Shown: piece after piece, positions 1 to 6,603 of the stretch
Layout of the letters: each line of letters opens with the position of its first letter
Numbering within the stretch: position 1 is the first letter of the stretch
Source: Propionibacteriaceae bacterium
GTDB taxonomy: Bacteria > Actinomycetota > Actinomycetes > Propionibacteriales > Propionibacteriaceae
NCBI GenBank assembly: GCA_025923975.1
Contig: JAICEV010000190.1
Span: forward strand, 1 to 6,976
Length of the DNA stretch: 6,976 nt
Direction: 5' to 3'
Position numbers and translations under genes: made by a program
The notes under the pieces: generated by a model
What the model saw: only the letters and a program-made list of their open reading frames with translations
Told to the model about the DNA's origin: nothing
Databases searched by the model: none

Positions 1-73
1 ACTGATGGAGCCAAAATGGTGGTTTGACCTTCTCCGCCGTGCGTCTCATAGTGACAAAAAGCTCGTAAACTTG

Positions 74-1051
74 TTAGGACTTCTCCCTTTTTGAGCCACT
101 TAGCCTTACGCCTCTTTCATTGAGAAACCGCTTCAGTGCAGGATATCCAATGTCTTCCACAATACCTTCAACCACCAGAAAATCGACGAGCGAGGGGTAG
201 GTCCAAACAGGAAATTCGGCGTCGTAAGCGGCTGGAGATGATGCGGCAATCGAAACGATTTCATTGGCCTGTTCCGGTGTCAAGGTTGGGCTCCGCCCAT
301 CGTCGTACTTCGCGTAAAGGGAGTCAAACCCTACGTGATTGAAATCACCGAATACTGACCTGACTAAGTCTTCACTTACAACCATCTCTGCAGCTATATC
401 CACTGAGTCATGCCGCCAGCCGACACTCTTCATGATGATCTCAAACCGTTGAGATGTCACCGCTGAGCCTTTACTGCGATCCTTGAAGAGCCGAGCATTC
501 TCACCCGGCACGATGGCTCGCACAGATGGTGCTTTCGTATAAGCCTTAGATGCGCGCGACGAAATAACAGGCACTCGCCTGGCGAGCCGTGTCGTCATTG
601 GGGACGGGTACGCCAGCCAACGACCCCACCGATCGCTGTAGCTTATGGTGACGCTTACATTTTCGAACTGTTTCAAATCGAGCGTGAATAATTGCCTGAA
701 AGCAGAATCTGGAAGTCTGGGATCGAATCGTAACTTTGTAAACCGCTCTGTAAATGACACATCCCCTTCAGGCAAATCCTTATATGGTCCGCGACCGAAT
801 GCAACTAGTCGTGCAGTAAGTTTCTTCAGACTGAGGTAAGCGTCATCACCTGCTTTGCTTACTATAGCCTGAAAGAATGGGACGAGCATTGTTGCGACAG
901 TTACGCCCGCAAAGAACTCAGCGGGACCGGCGAAGCTTTCGCCTTGAACACGCGCGTCCATGTCAAGCTCGTGGAAGATGGCCTCAATTTCGCGCTCTTC
1001 CCAATCGTGAGGTAAAGAAAAACGGGTTACCTCAACCCGTTGACGAGTCAT
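74..1051 (-). CDS. Chimeric protein: hydrophobic N-terminal region plus IS630-type helix-turn-helix C-terminus
   Basis: 325 residues from the ATG at 1051. That start is chosen because AAGGAGG lies 6 bases upstream; a GTG at 1087 is also in frame but would place this site inside the gene. Residues about 32-52 form one hydrophobic stretch (AEFFAGVTVATMLVPFF) followed by SKAGDDAYLSLKKL. This arrangement recalls small actinobacterial proteins of unknown role; that is recollection, not a search. From about residue 200 to the end the sequence follows the N-terminal DNA-binding half of IS630-family transposases: a helix-turn-helix (DIAAEMVVSEDLVRSVF), then GFDSLY, the GRSPTLTPEQ linker, and the FLVVEGIVEDIGYPALKRFL helix pair. 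The DDE catalytic half is absent and the protein stops where it would begin. The gene has roughly 50% GC in stretches I counted, well below the central operon, which suggests separate acquisition. Likely a DNA-binding or regulatory protein made from a transposase remnant; function unknown. Confidence 0.8.
   Translation of the reverse strand: MTRQRVEVTRFSLPHDWEEREIEAIFHELDMDARVQGESFAGPAEFFAGVTVATMLVPFFQAIVSKAGDDAYLSLKKLTARLVAFGRGPYKDLPEGDVSFTERFTKLRFDPRLPDSAFRQLFTLDLKQFENVSVTISYSDRWGRWLAYPSPMTTRLARRVPVISSRASKAYTKAPSVRAIVPGENARLFKDRSKGSAVTSQRFEIIMKSVGWRHDSVDIAAEMVVSEDLVRSVFGDFNHVGFDSLYAKYDDGRSPTLTPEQANEIVSIAASSPAAYDAEFPVWTYPSLVDFLVVEGIVEDIGYPALKRFLNERGVRLSGSKREKS
1014..1041 (-). promoter_or_regulatory. 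Perfect dyad plus T-rich run in the first codons of the left gene (possible attenuator or operator)
   Basis: AACGGGTT (1021-1028) and AACCCGTT (1034-1041) are exact inverted repeats separated by five bases. On the minus strand the second arm runs directly into TTTCTTT, so the transcript would form an 8-bp hairpin followed by a U-rich tract, the shape of an intrinsic terminator, starting 10 bases after the first base of the start codon. The 21-bp dyad could equally be an operator, perhaps for the gene's own helix-turn-helix. It is coding sequence, so chance is possible. Confidence 0.4.
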
Positions 1052-1057
1052 CAAATG

Positions 1058-1064
1058 CCTCCTT
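1058..1064 (-). promoter_or_regulatory. Ribosome binding site AAGGAGG that sets the ATG start at 1051
   Basis: On the minus strand AAGGAGG is followed by six bases (CATTTG) and then ATG. It is a near-perfect complement to the 16S 3' end at ideal spacing, so the start is 12 codons inside the longest open frame, which begins with GTG at 1087. Confidence 0.8.
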
Positions 1065-1087
1065 CGAACAGGTTGCGCGATGGACAC

Positions 1088-1382
1088 ATTTTCGAGTAAC
1101 TACCGCATAGTGGCGTACAGACAATCGTAGAGTTAGTCCGCCAGATAAGCCACATTCATCGGTCCGCCGCGAGGCGGCAGTCGAGTGGAGCGTTAAGGCC
1201 CGCTTGCCTTGGTGCGATGAGCGAGGTCGACGGGATTATCTCGATGACTAGACCGCCTGCCAGGCTACCGCGCCCCAGACTGCCGCTACGACGACTAATC
1301 GTTTGTCGAGGTTGGAAGAAAATTTGTCCATGAGCTGCCCTGATGCACTGATTCGGCATGGGCAGGGCTATGGGCTGGGCCC
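1088..1382. other. Intergenic region between divergent genes, no gene seen
   Basis: No frame on either strand shows convincing protein or codon bias here. One small hairpin, CCGCC-GCGA-GGCGG (1164-1177), has a GNRA-type loop and no T run. Promoters for the left gene (minus) and the peptidase operon (plus) should lie here. I found no convincing -35/-10 pair; the best partial match on the minus strand is a TACGAT hexamer near 1123-1128 without a good -35 element. Confidence 0.5.
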
Positions 1383-1391
1383 TTGCCTAGG

Positions 1392-1607
1392 GTGATCTCT
1401 CGGCGCCATGCTGGATGTTCAGGAGGCGGCGCAATCGCCGGCGAGGCAGTGAGTTCCGACAAGGGCAGGCTGATCGACTCCGACCTGCCGAACCTCGTGA
1501 ACGATTCGGTAGGGAGGCTGACGTGGACGAAGAGGGCTGGTACGAGCAAGGGCAGCGTCCCGAACCAAGACCTTCGATTCCGGCAACACGTCACGCGCTG
1601 CGGTTGA
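1392..1607 (+). other. Short coding-like stretch in a different frame, overlapping the next gene start
   Basis: From a GTG at 1392 (or 1449) a frame stays open to a TGA at 1605-1607. Between about 1430 and 1560 its third codon positions are mostly G or C, as in real genes of this organism. The overlapping frame used by the next gene is only arginine-rich shadow there until 1523. No family is recognised, and no start has a good ribosome site. It may be a short leader gene or the tail of a decayed gene, overlapping the following gene by 85 bases, or it may be chance in GC-rich DNA. Confidence 0.2.
1511..1517 (+). promoter_or_regulatory. Ribosome binding site AGGGAGG that sets the GTG start at 1523
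   Basis: AGGGAGG is followed by five bases (CTGAC) and then GTG. This favours a GTG start at 1523 over the ATG at 1415, whose extra 36 residues are an arginine-rich low-quality stretch. Confidence 0.7.
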
Positions 1608-2011
1608 CGTTTCAGTTTGACGGAGACAATGTCGAGTTGATCGACACGGAGCGACTGGAGAAGCTCGTTCCGCCCATGATCGGGGATCCTCCGGATGAGG
1701 GAAAACACGTCGGCGAATGGCTGCAGGTACGCGACGGCGACGACCGCCCGATATTCACCAGGCTCCTCAACGATCCCCTGCGGACCCGCGTGGAGGTCCA
1801 CGATCCGGAAGAAGGGCCACACATCGTCGTCGGTCCGCCCGACCGGGGAACGTTTGATGTGTTGGTCCCGGATCTGCCGGATGCGGCATACGCCGTCCTC
1901 TTCGCGAGTCCCGCCCCCGGCAAAGGTAGAGGAAGAGGCCTCAGACCGGCCGAGCCGCTCGGTCGATTCGACCTGCGCGGCCAGGGAAGCGATCCGGGAA
2001 CAGCATCATGA
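1523..2011 (+). CDS. Conserved protein of unknown function, coupled partner of the M64 peptidase
   Basis: 162 residues from the GTG at 1523, chosen for the AGGGAGG site five bases upstream. The N-terminal 25 residues are polar. Residues about 27-125 are probably beta-rich, with LRLTFQFDGDNVELID, LVPPMIGDPPDEGKHVGEW, LLNDPLRTRVEVHDPE and FDVLVPDLPDA as the conserved-looking blocks. The C-terminus is glycine, arginine and proline rich. From memory, small proteins of this pattern sit directly before M64-type peptidase genes in actinomycetes. The stop overlaps the next ATG as ATGA (2008-2011), so the two are expected to be translated together and probably act together. There is no signal peptide, membrane segment or catalytic motif. 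Partner, substrate presenter or inhibitor are all possible and I cannot choose between them. Confidence 0.8.
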   Translation: MDEEGWYEQGQRPEPRPSIPATRHALRLTFQFDGDNVELIDTERLEKLVPPMIGDPPDEGKHVGEWLQVRDGDDRPIFTRLLNDPLRTRVEVHDPEEGPHIVVGPPDRGTFDVLVPDLPDAAYAVLFASPAPGKGRGRGLRPAEPLGRFDLRGQGSDPGTAS

Positions 2012-4695
2012 CCACCTCCGACGGCTATGTTGGCGCGACCACCAAGATCGTTGATCACGGCTCCGATGTCGATCGGTGGTGTCTGGTCGTGGTGGGCGAT
2101 GGGTACCAGTCGACGGAGCTGGCCCAATACCGCGCCGACGTGCAAAGTTTCGTCACCAGGCTGCGCTCCACGCCGCCGTTCGGCGAGCTGTGGTGTGGCA
2201 TCAACGTTTTCCGCATCGATGTCGTGTCTACCGAAAGCGGCGCTGACGAGCCGGCCACGTGCGGCGACGGCGGCACTGGCTCCGGGGCTTCCCCGCGCAC
2301 CTACTTTGACACCACTTTTTGCAGCATCGGTCCCGGCGCGGTGCCGATTTCTCGGCTGCTAGCCGGCAACAGCACCGAGGCAAAGGCCGTGGCTAAGGCC
2401 CGGGTGCCGCAGGTTGATCAGGTGGTCATGCTGGTCAACAGCTCACGCTACGGCGGGTCCGGCGGTCCGGTGGCCACCGCCAGCACGAACGCGTTCGAGA
2501 TCGCGATCCACGAGATGGGACACTCCGCCTTCGGATTGGCCGACGAGTACGGCGGCGATGGCACTGGGACAACGGCCGGTGAATCCCCCAAGCCCAACGT
2601 CACCCGAGACGTCAACCGCGCCACAAACAAGTGGCGTGACCTGATTTTGGCCACAACGCCCATGCCGTCGGCGTGCGGGGTCACCTCCGGCTCGTCTCCG
2701 ACGCCTTGTCCGGGCTGCACGCCGCCAGCGACGCCGCCGCCGGCCGGCGCGGTCGGGACATACGAGGGTGGAGACTACAGCAACTGCGGCGTCTACCGCC
2801 CGCTGCCATCCTGCTATATGCGGGACTACGGGCCCTTCTGCCCCGTGTGCGCCCGGGTGATCCGGCAGACCCTCACGCCATTCTTGCCGCCCGAAACGGT
2901 GACCCCGCCCGCCCTCAGTCTCGATTTTGGCGGCGTTCCCGAGGGCCTCGGCGGCGTCGGCGTTACCACCTATCGGGCGATCGTGTTCGAGGTAGTCTCT
3001 TGCCGGCAGATCGCCTTCCGCATCACCTCCGGGCCGACCGGCGGCTTCGCCGCGCCGTTCGGAACTACGGTCATTGCCGATCCGGCAAGCAGCATCACGC
3101 CGATCAATCGGGTGCCGGTGTGGATCGGGTACACCTCCACGACCGCCGGCACTACCGCCTCTGGCAGCGTCACCATCCGCAGCGACGAACTCGGCCAGAG
3201 CTGGACAATCTCCCTAACGGCCCGAACCATTCCCCGACCGAAATCGGCGGTCGCCATGGTTCTCGACCACTCCGGCAGCATGTCCGAGGACGCTGGCGAC
3301 GGCACCCTCAAGGTGCAGAAGCTACGGGAGGCGGCCTCCACTTTCATTGCCGCCATGCTCCCCGGCGATGGAATCGGCGTAGTCCGATTTGACGATACCG
3401 CCCAACGGCTGATGGACATCACCAATGTCGGACCCCTGAACGGCGGTACTGGCCGAACCACCGCCCTCGGGCACATCAACGGCAGCGCCCTGGATCCGGC
3501 CGGAGCGACTTCGATCGGCGGCGGCGTGCTGGAAGGGGCCGCCACGTTGAATGCCTCCGCCGGCTACGACGTGCGTGCCATGGTGGTGCTCACCGACGGG
3601 GTCCAGAACACCCCGCCAATGCTGGCGGACGTCACGCCGAGCATTACCGCGAACACGTTCGCCGTCGGGTTGGGCCTGCCCGCCAACCTAAACGTCGCGG
3701 CGCTCAGCGTACTCACCCAAGGCCACAACGGCTATCTGCTGATCACCGGCGCGGTCACCCCTGATCAACGGACCCGGTTGACCAAGTACTTCCTGCAGAT
3801 CCTCGCTGGCATCACCAATGCCGCGGTGGTCGTCGACCCGTCGGGACAGCTGCCGTCCGGCACGGTGCACCGGATTCCCTTTGACGTCACCGAGGCCGAC
3901 TACGGACTAGACGTTTTCGTGCTCACGCCCGAACCGAAGTGGCTGGAGTGCGTGCTCCAGGCGCCCGACGGCACACTAATCGACGCCGGAGTGCTGGCCG
4001 CCGAAGGCACCGGTGAACAGGCCGGTCAAGCCGGACTCTCACTGTACCGACTGGTGCTACCGGCTGTGCCGTCCAAACCCGACGGATCTCACCAGGGCCG
4101 CTGGTACGTTCTTCTCCGCCTGCGTGCCGGCGGGAAGGGCCGATACACGTCGGAATACTCTGCAGCCCGGTACGGCGGGGCCGTGCCCTACGACGTGGTC
4201 GTCCATGCCTACTCCAGTCTCGAGCTGCGCGGCTGGCTTACCCAGCCGGAGTATGCTCCGGGCACCAGCGTCAGCCTTACCGCCCAGATCATGGAGTACA
4301 GCAGGGTTCTCGCCGAGGGAGCGCAGGTCTGGGCCGACATCACCGACCCCGCCGGCTCTTACCTCGGCGCGAACTTGACGGCGGATACTTCGGGCACCTT
4401 CGGCGGCAGCTTCGTCGCCACGATCCCCGGCGTCTACCGGGTCCGTCTCCGCGCATCAGGCACCACCACCGCAAGGATGCCGTTTACTCGAGAACTGACA
4501 CTGACCGCGGCTGTCCGGGTCGGCGTCGAACCCCCCGACGTGCGGCCGGACCCTTGGTGCGACCTCGTGCGCTGCCTTGTGGCTAATCCGAAGGTTTTCG
4601 AGCAGTTCGGTGCGGATGCCGAGTTTGTCAAATGCCTAGAAAGGATCTGTCGGTCGTCGCATTCGGCTGCCGCTGCGGAGCGGCACCGCGTCTAG
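2008..4695 (+). CDS. M64-type zinc metallopeptidase fused to a von Willebrand A domain
   Basis: 895 residues. Residues about 8-295 match peptidase family M64 (IgA-peptidase-like): KIVDHG and LVVVGDGYQSTELAQY near the N-terminus, then the zinc site HEMGHSAFGLADEY with H168, E169, H172 and the D179/E180 pair, then the Cys-rich end CYMRD...CPVC (M271, C278, C281) and a second CPGC (C234, C237). A proline-rich link and a beta-sandwich-like region (about 300-405) follow. Residues about 413-600 are a von Willebrand A domain with a full MIDAS: D420-H-S422-G-S424, T501 and D530 (LTDG). About 605-735 is beta-rich; about 740-840 looks like an Ig or macroglobulin-type domain. The last 50 residues carry four cysteines. 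No signal peptide or transmembrane segment is visible. It is expected to cleave protein, with the A domain binding a partner through a metal ion; the substrate is unknown. The start overlaps the preceding stop. Confidence 0.88.
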   Translation: MTTSDGYVGATTKIVDHGSDVDRWCLVVVGDGYQSTELAQYRADVQSFVTRLRSTPPFGELWCGINVFRIDVVSTESGADEPATCGDGGTGSGASPRTYFDTTFCSIGPGAVPISRLLAGNSTEAKAVAKARVPQVDQVVMLVNSSRYGGSGGPVATASTNAFEIAIHEMGHSAFGLADEYGGDGTGTTAGESPKPNVTRDVNRATNKWRDLILATTPMPSACGVTSGSSPTPCPGCTPPATPPPAGAVGTYEGGDYSNCGVYRPLPSCYMRDYGPFCPVCARVIRQTLTPFLPPETVTPPALSLDFGGVPEGLGGVGVTTYRAIVFEVVSCRQIAFRITSGPTGGFAAPFGTTVIADPASSITPINRVPVWIGYTSTTAGTTASGSVTIRSDELGQSWTISLTARTIPRPKSAVAMVLDHSGSMSEDAGDGTLKVQKLREAASTFIAAMLPGDGIGVVRFDDTAQRLMDITNVGPLNGGTGRTTALGHINGSALDPAGATSIGGGVLEGAATLNASAGYDVRAMVVLTDGVQNTPPMLADVTPSITANTFAVGLGLPANLNVAALSVLTQGHNGYLLITGAVTPDQRTRLTKYFLQILAGITNAAVVVDPSGQLPSGTVHRIPFDVTEADYGLDVFVLTPEPKWLECVLQAPDGTLIDAGVLAAEGTGEQAGQAGLSLYRLVLPAVPSKPDGSHQGRWYVLLRLRAGGKGRYTSEYSAARYGGAVPYDVVVHAYSSLELRGWLTQPEYAPGTSVSLTAQIMEYSRVLAEGAQVWADITDPAGSYLGANLTADTSGTFGGSFVATIPGVYRVRLRASGTTTARMPFTRELTLTAAVRVGVEPPDVRPDPWCDLVRCLVANPKVFEQFGADAEFVKCLERICRSSHSAAAAERHRV
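4668..4685 (+). terminator. Weak hairpin at the end of the peptidase gene
   Basis: TGCCGCT-GCGG-AGCGGCA gives a 7-bp perfect stem with a four-base loop, ending 8 bases before the last base of the stop codon is reached. No T run follows, so it is at best an actinobacterial U-poor terminator. It also encodes an Ala-rich tail, which could create it by chance. Confidence 0.25.
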
Positions 4696-4923
4696 CGATA
4701 CCAGCATCGGCCCTCGTTGATCCACCGACAAGATGCGCCGTCAGAAAGTGTCGACCGCCTGCATTTGGGGCGCATTAGAAGCCGACACGATGACGACCAT
4801 CACATCCTTACGCCCGGGACATCAGCTTTAGCTACCGATCATGACGTGGCGCGCTGACGCGCGTTGCGGGCGACTCCAGCCAATTCAATGGTGGCCGGCT
4901 GGCATCAACCGCCCGAGTTTCGG
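4696..4923. other. Convergent intergenic gap, no gene seen
   Basis: This stretch separates the ends of the plus-strand peptidase gene and the minus-strand small gene. No frame shows a plausible protein. A GCGCG-CTGA-CGCGC hairpin (4849-4862) may help end transcription from either side, but it has only 5 bp and no T run. Confidence 0.5.
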
Positions 4924-5148
4924 CTACCGCCCATGTGCTCGGATCTCCGCCAACTTTGTGATGGCCGCAGCCATGAGACGTGCGATGGCGTTGGCGGTTG
5001 CGCCAAACCGGCGCGGATCGATCACTGACGGCGCTTGAGGCCAGACGATCAAGATCGTTGCGGGAAACTCCTCAGGCTCTCGCAGCTCAACGAGCAATGC
5101 GTCGGTGGATGTGATCTGGCCGCTGGCCAATGTGGTTGTCTTGCTCAT
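4924..5148 (-). CDS. Conserved small actinobacterial protein of unknown function
   Basis: 74 residues from the ATG at 5148, chosen because AAAGGAG (5158-5164) precedes it by nine bases; a longer form from 5178 adds ten residues with no ribosome site of its own. The sequence begins SKTTTLASGQITSTDALLVEL, has a central WPQAPSVIDPRRF block, and ends in an alanine-rich helix (ATANAIARLMAAAITKLAEI). I recall similar small proteins in mycobacteria and relatives (ASGQIT near the start, a WP..PSV..P.RF core, a C-terminal Ala-rich helix), but no function is known to me. It has no signal peptide, membrane span or cysteine. It lies about 150 bases left of the attachment core with its own ribosome site and reads away from it, so it may be cargo of the element or chromosomal. 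Confidence 0.75.
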   Translation of the reverse strand: MSKTTTLASGQITSTDALLVELREPEEFPATILIVWPQAPSVIDPRRFGATANAIARLMAAAITKLAEIRAHGR

Positions 5149-5274
5149 GGGTCTCGACTCCTTTGCAGTCGGGATCAAGGCCCTGAGCTGGTGCTACTAA
5201 CACCGCTCGGGGCCGCTGGCGAATACCTTCTGACTCGAGGGGAAACGCTCGGCAAAGGTGCGCCTGACTAGGCC

Positions 5275-5291
5275 TTTAGCACAGCGCTAAA
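5275..5291. repeat. Inverted repeat beside the attachment core
   Basis: TTTAGC (5275-5280) and GCTAAA (5286-5291) are exact inverted repeats with a five-base spacer, ending 10 bases left of the tRNA-derived core. It could be a recombinase or accessory-factor site on the left arm, or a weak terminator for the integrase transcript. No T run follows on either strand. Confidence 0.35.
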
Positions 5292-5301
5292 CCCGATATA
5301 C

Positions 5302-5356
5302 CTACGGATCAGAAGGTTGGGGTTCGAATCCCTCCGGGTCACCTCCGGGTGCGCCA
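5302..5356 (+). other. tRNA-Arg(ACG) 3' half: attachment-site core, with indels
   Basis: From the anticodon loop CTACGGA onward the bases follow the 3' half of an actinobacterial tRNA-Arg(ACG): TCAGA anticodon stem, AGGTT variable loop, TTCGAAT T-loop, and an acceptor end reading CGGGTGC-G-CCA at 5346-5356. The 5' half (acceptor, D-arm, first anticodon stem) is missing: the bases left of 5302 do not fit. Two defects are visible. The 5' T-stem has four G instead of the five needed to pair, and CCTCCGGGT occurs twice, adding 11 bases. Removing one copy restores a normal T-stem 3' strand and acceptor. The integrase gene ends inside it on the other strand, the usual arrangement for a tRNA-targeting element. 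It is not a functional tRNA gene as it stands. Confidence 0.75.
5331..5350 (+). repeat. 9-bp direct repeat CCTCCGGGT inside the tRNA 3' end
   Basis: CCTCCGGGT occurs at 5331-5339 and 5342-5350, separated by CA, a period of 11. Only one copy fits a tRNA 3' end, so the other is extra. The change also alters the integrase C-terminal frame on the opposite strand. Confidence 0.75.
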
Positions 5357-6603
5357 GTGTTTACCCTTGTCAAAGCCTTCTTTTTGCGCTCAGCCAGCGT
5401 CAGCGTCCGGTGCAGGCGGGCTCTGGGAGCATTGCGGGAGCCATTGGGCGTCAGCAGCGCCTCGGACATTCGAGTAGCAGCTGTGCGCTTCTGGCCCTCG
5501 ACGAGATGCCCGTACACGTCTTTTGTGATGGCGACGCTCGAGTGTCCGAGAACTTCGGAGACAACGTAGAGATCGGTGCCCTGGGCCAGCATCAACGACG
5601 CCCCTGAATTGCGCAGCTCATGGAGGTGCCAGTGGCCGAGGCCAGCCCGCCGGCAGATCCGCGAGAACCAGTGCGACACGTTATCCGGATCCAGTGGCGT
5701 CCCCACAGCGCTCGGGAAGATCAAGTCGTATTCTCGCCAGGCTGGTCCGATTGCCATTCGCTCCTCGGCCAGACGAGCGCGGTGGCGCCGCAACAGTTCA
5801 ACCGGCTCCGGGGTCAGGAAGAGAGGTCGCCGCGAGCGGGCGGTCTTGAGCTCACCGATCACAAGACGCGTGCTTAGCTTGGTGGTCTCCGTACGGTCTC
5901 GAACTCGCTTCACTGCATGTGTCACCTTCAGCGTCGCCGCATCCCAATCCAATGCGGACCAGTGCATGCCTAGCGCCTCTCCACGCCGCAGCCCAAACGC
6001 GAGCATCACAGTCAGCAACGGCTCTTCCCGGGTGCCTTTCACCTGTTCAAGGAGAGCCCTTGCCTGCTCGACGGAAAGCGCTCGCCCTTCGTCAGTCCGA
6101 ACGCGCGGTGCGGTGGAGAGAGCGGCTGCGTTCCGCGAAACCAGGCCCTCTCGCTCGGCTTGTCTCAGGGCGCGGCGAAGTACAGCTCGAATGATGCGGA
6201 CCGTGTTGGCGCTGTAGCCAGCGTTGCGCTTCCAGGCGAGGAGCTGATCAACATCGGAGACTGTCAGTTTGCGCAGAACTTTGCGGCCCAACGACGGTTT
6301 GATGTGCAGACGCACAGTGTCCGCGTAGCTGTCCAGGGTCTTTTCCCCTATTTGCCCAGGAAGGCTTGCCGTTAGCCACCGATCCAGGAAAGCGGCGACC
6401 GTTTGCCGGTCATCGGGAACTGGGCATGCCTGCGTTGAGTTCGGATCGCAGGTCTCGCAGCTTGCGCAGCACTTCGGCTTTCGTCGCACCGCTCACCTTC
6501 TTGCGAATCCGACGCCCGTCGGGGCGGTAGCCAAGGGAGACCGCACCTCGCCAGCGGTCGCCGTCGTGGTTCACCGAATCCTCACCGCGGCCACGGCGAC
6601 TCG

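Noticed and set aside
1..49. Start of another minus-strand gene at an ATG at 49 (MRRTAEKVKPPFWLHQ)
   Set aside because: Only 16 codons are in the window, no ribosome site precedes it, and it shows no recognisable similarity, including to the missing IS630 catalytic half.
541..600. CTCGCC-T-GGCGAG palindrome within the left gene
   Set aside because: A one-base spacer cannot form a hairpin loop and the site is ordinary coding sequence; a palindrome of this size is expected by chance.
1361..1387. Hairpin GGCAGGG...CCCTTGCC before the small coding-like stretch
   Set aside because: Seven pairs with a G-T pair, a 13-base loop and no T run are too weak to call a terminator.
1415..1522. Longer N-terminus for the 162-residue protein from the ATG at 1415
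   Set aside because: The added residues are an arginine-rich run with no conserved look, while AGGGAGG sits right before the GTG at 1523.
1295..1822. Minus-strand open frame of 175 codons across the start of the peptidase operon
   Set aside because: It has no recognisable motif and is antisense to the well-supported partner gene; its composition fits a shadow of GC-rich codons.
5302..5356. Complete tRNA gene
   Set aside because: The bases left of 5302 give no acceptor, D-arm or first anticodon-stem strand, and the 3' half carries indels.
5576..6217. Plus-strand open frame of 213 codons opposite the integrase
   Set aside because: It is Arg/Ser-rich antisense shadow of the integrase with no domain signal.
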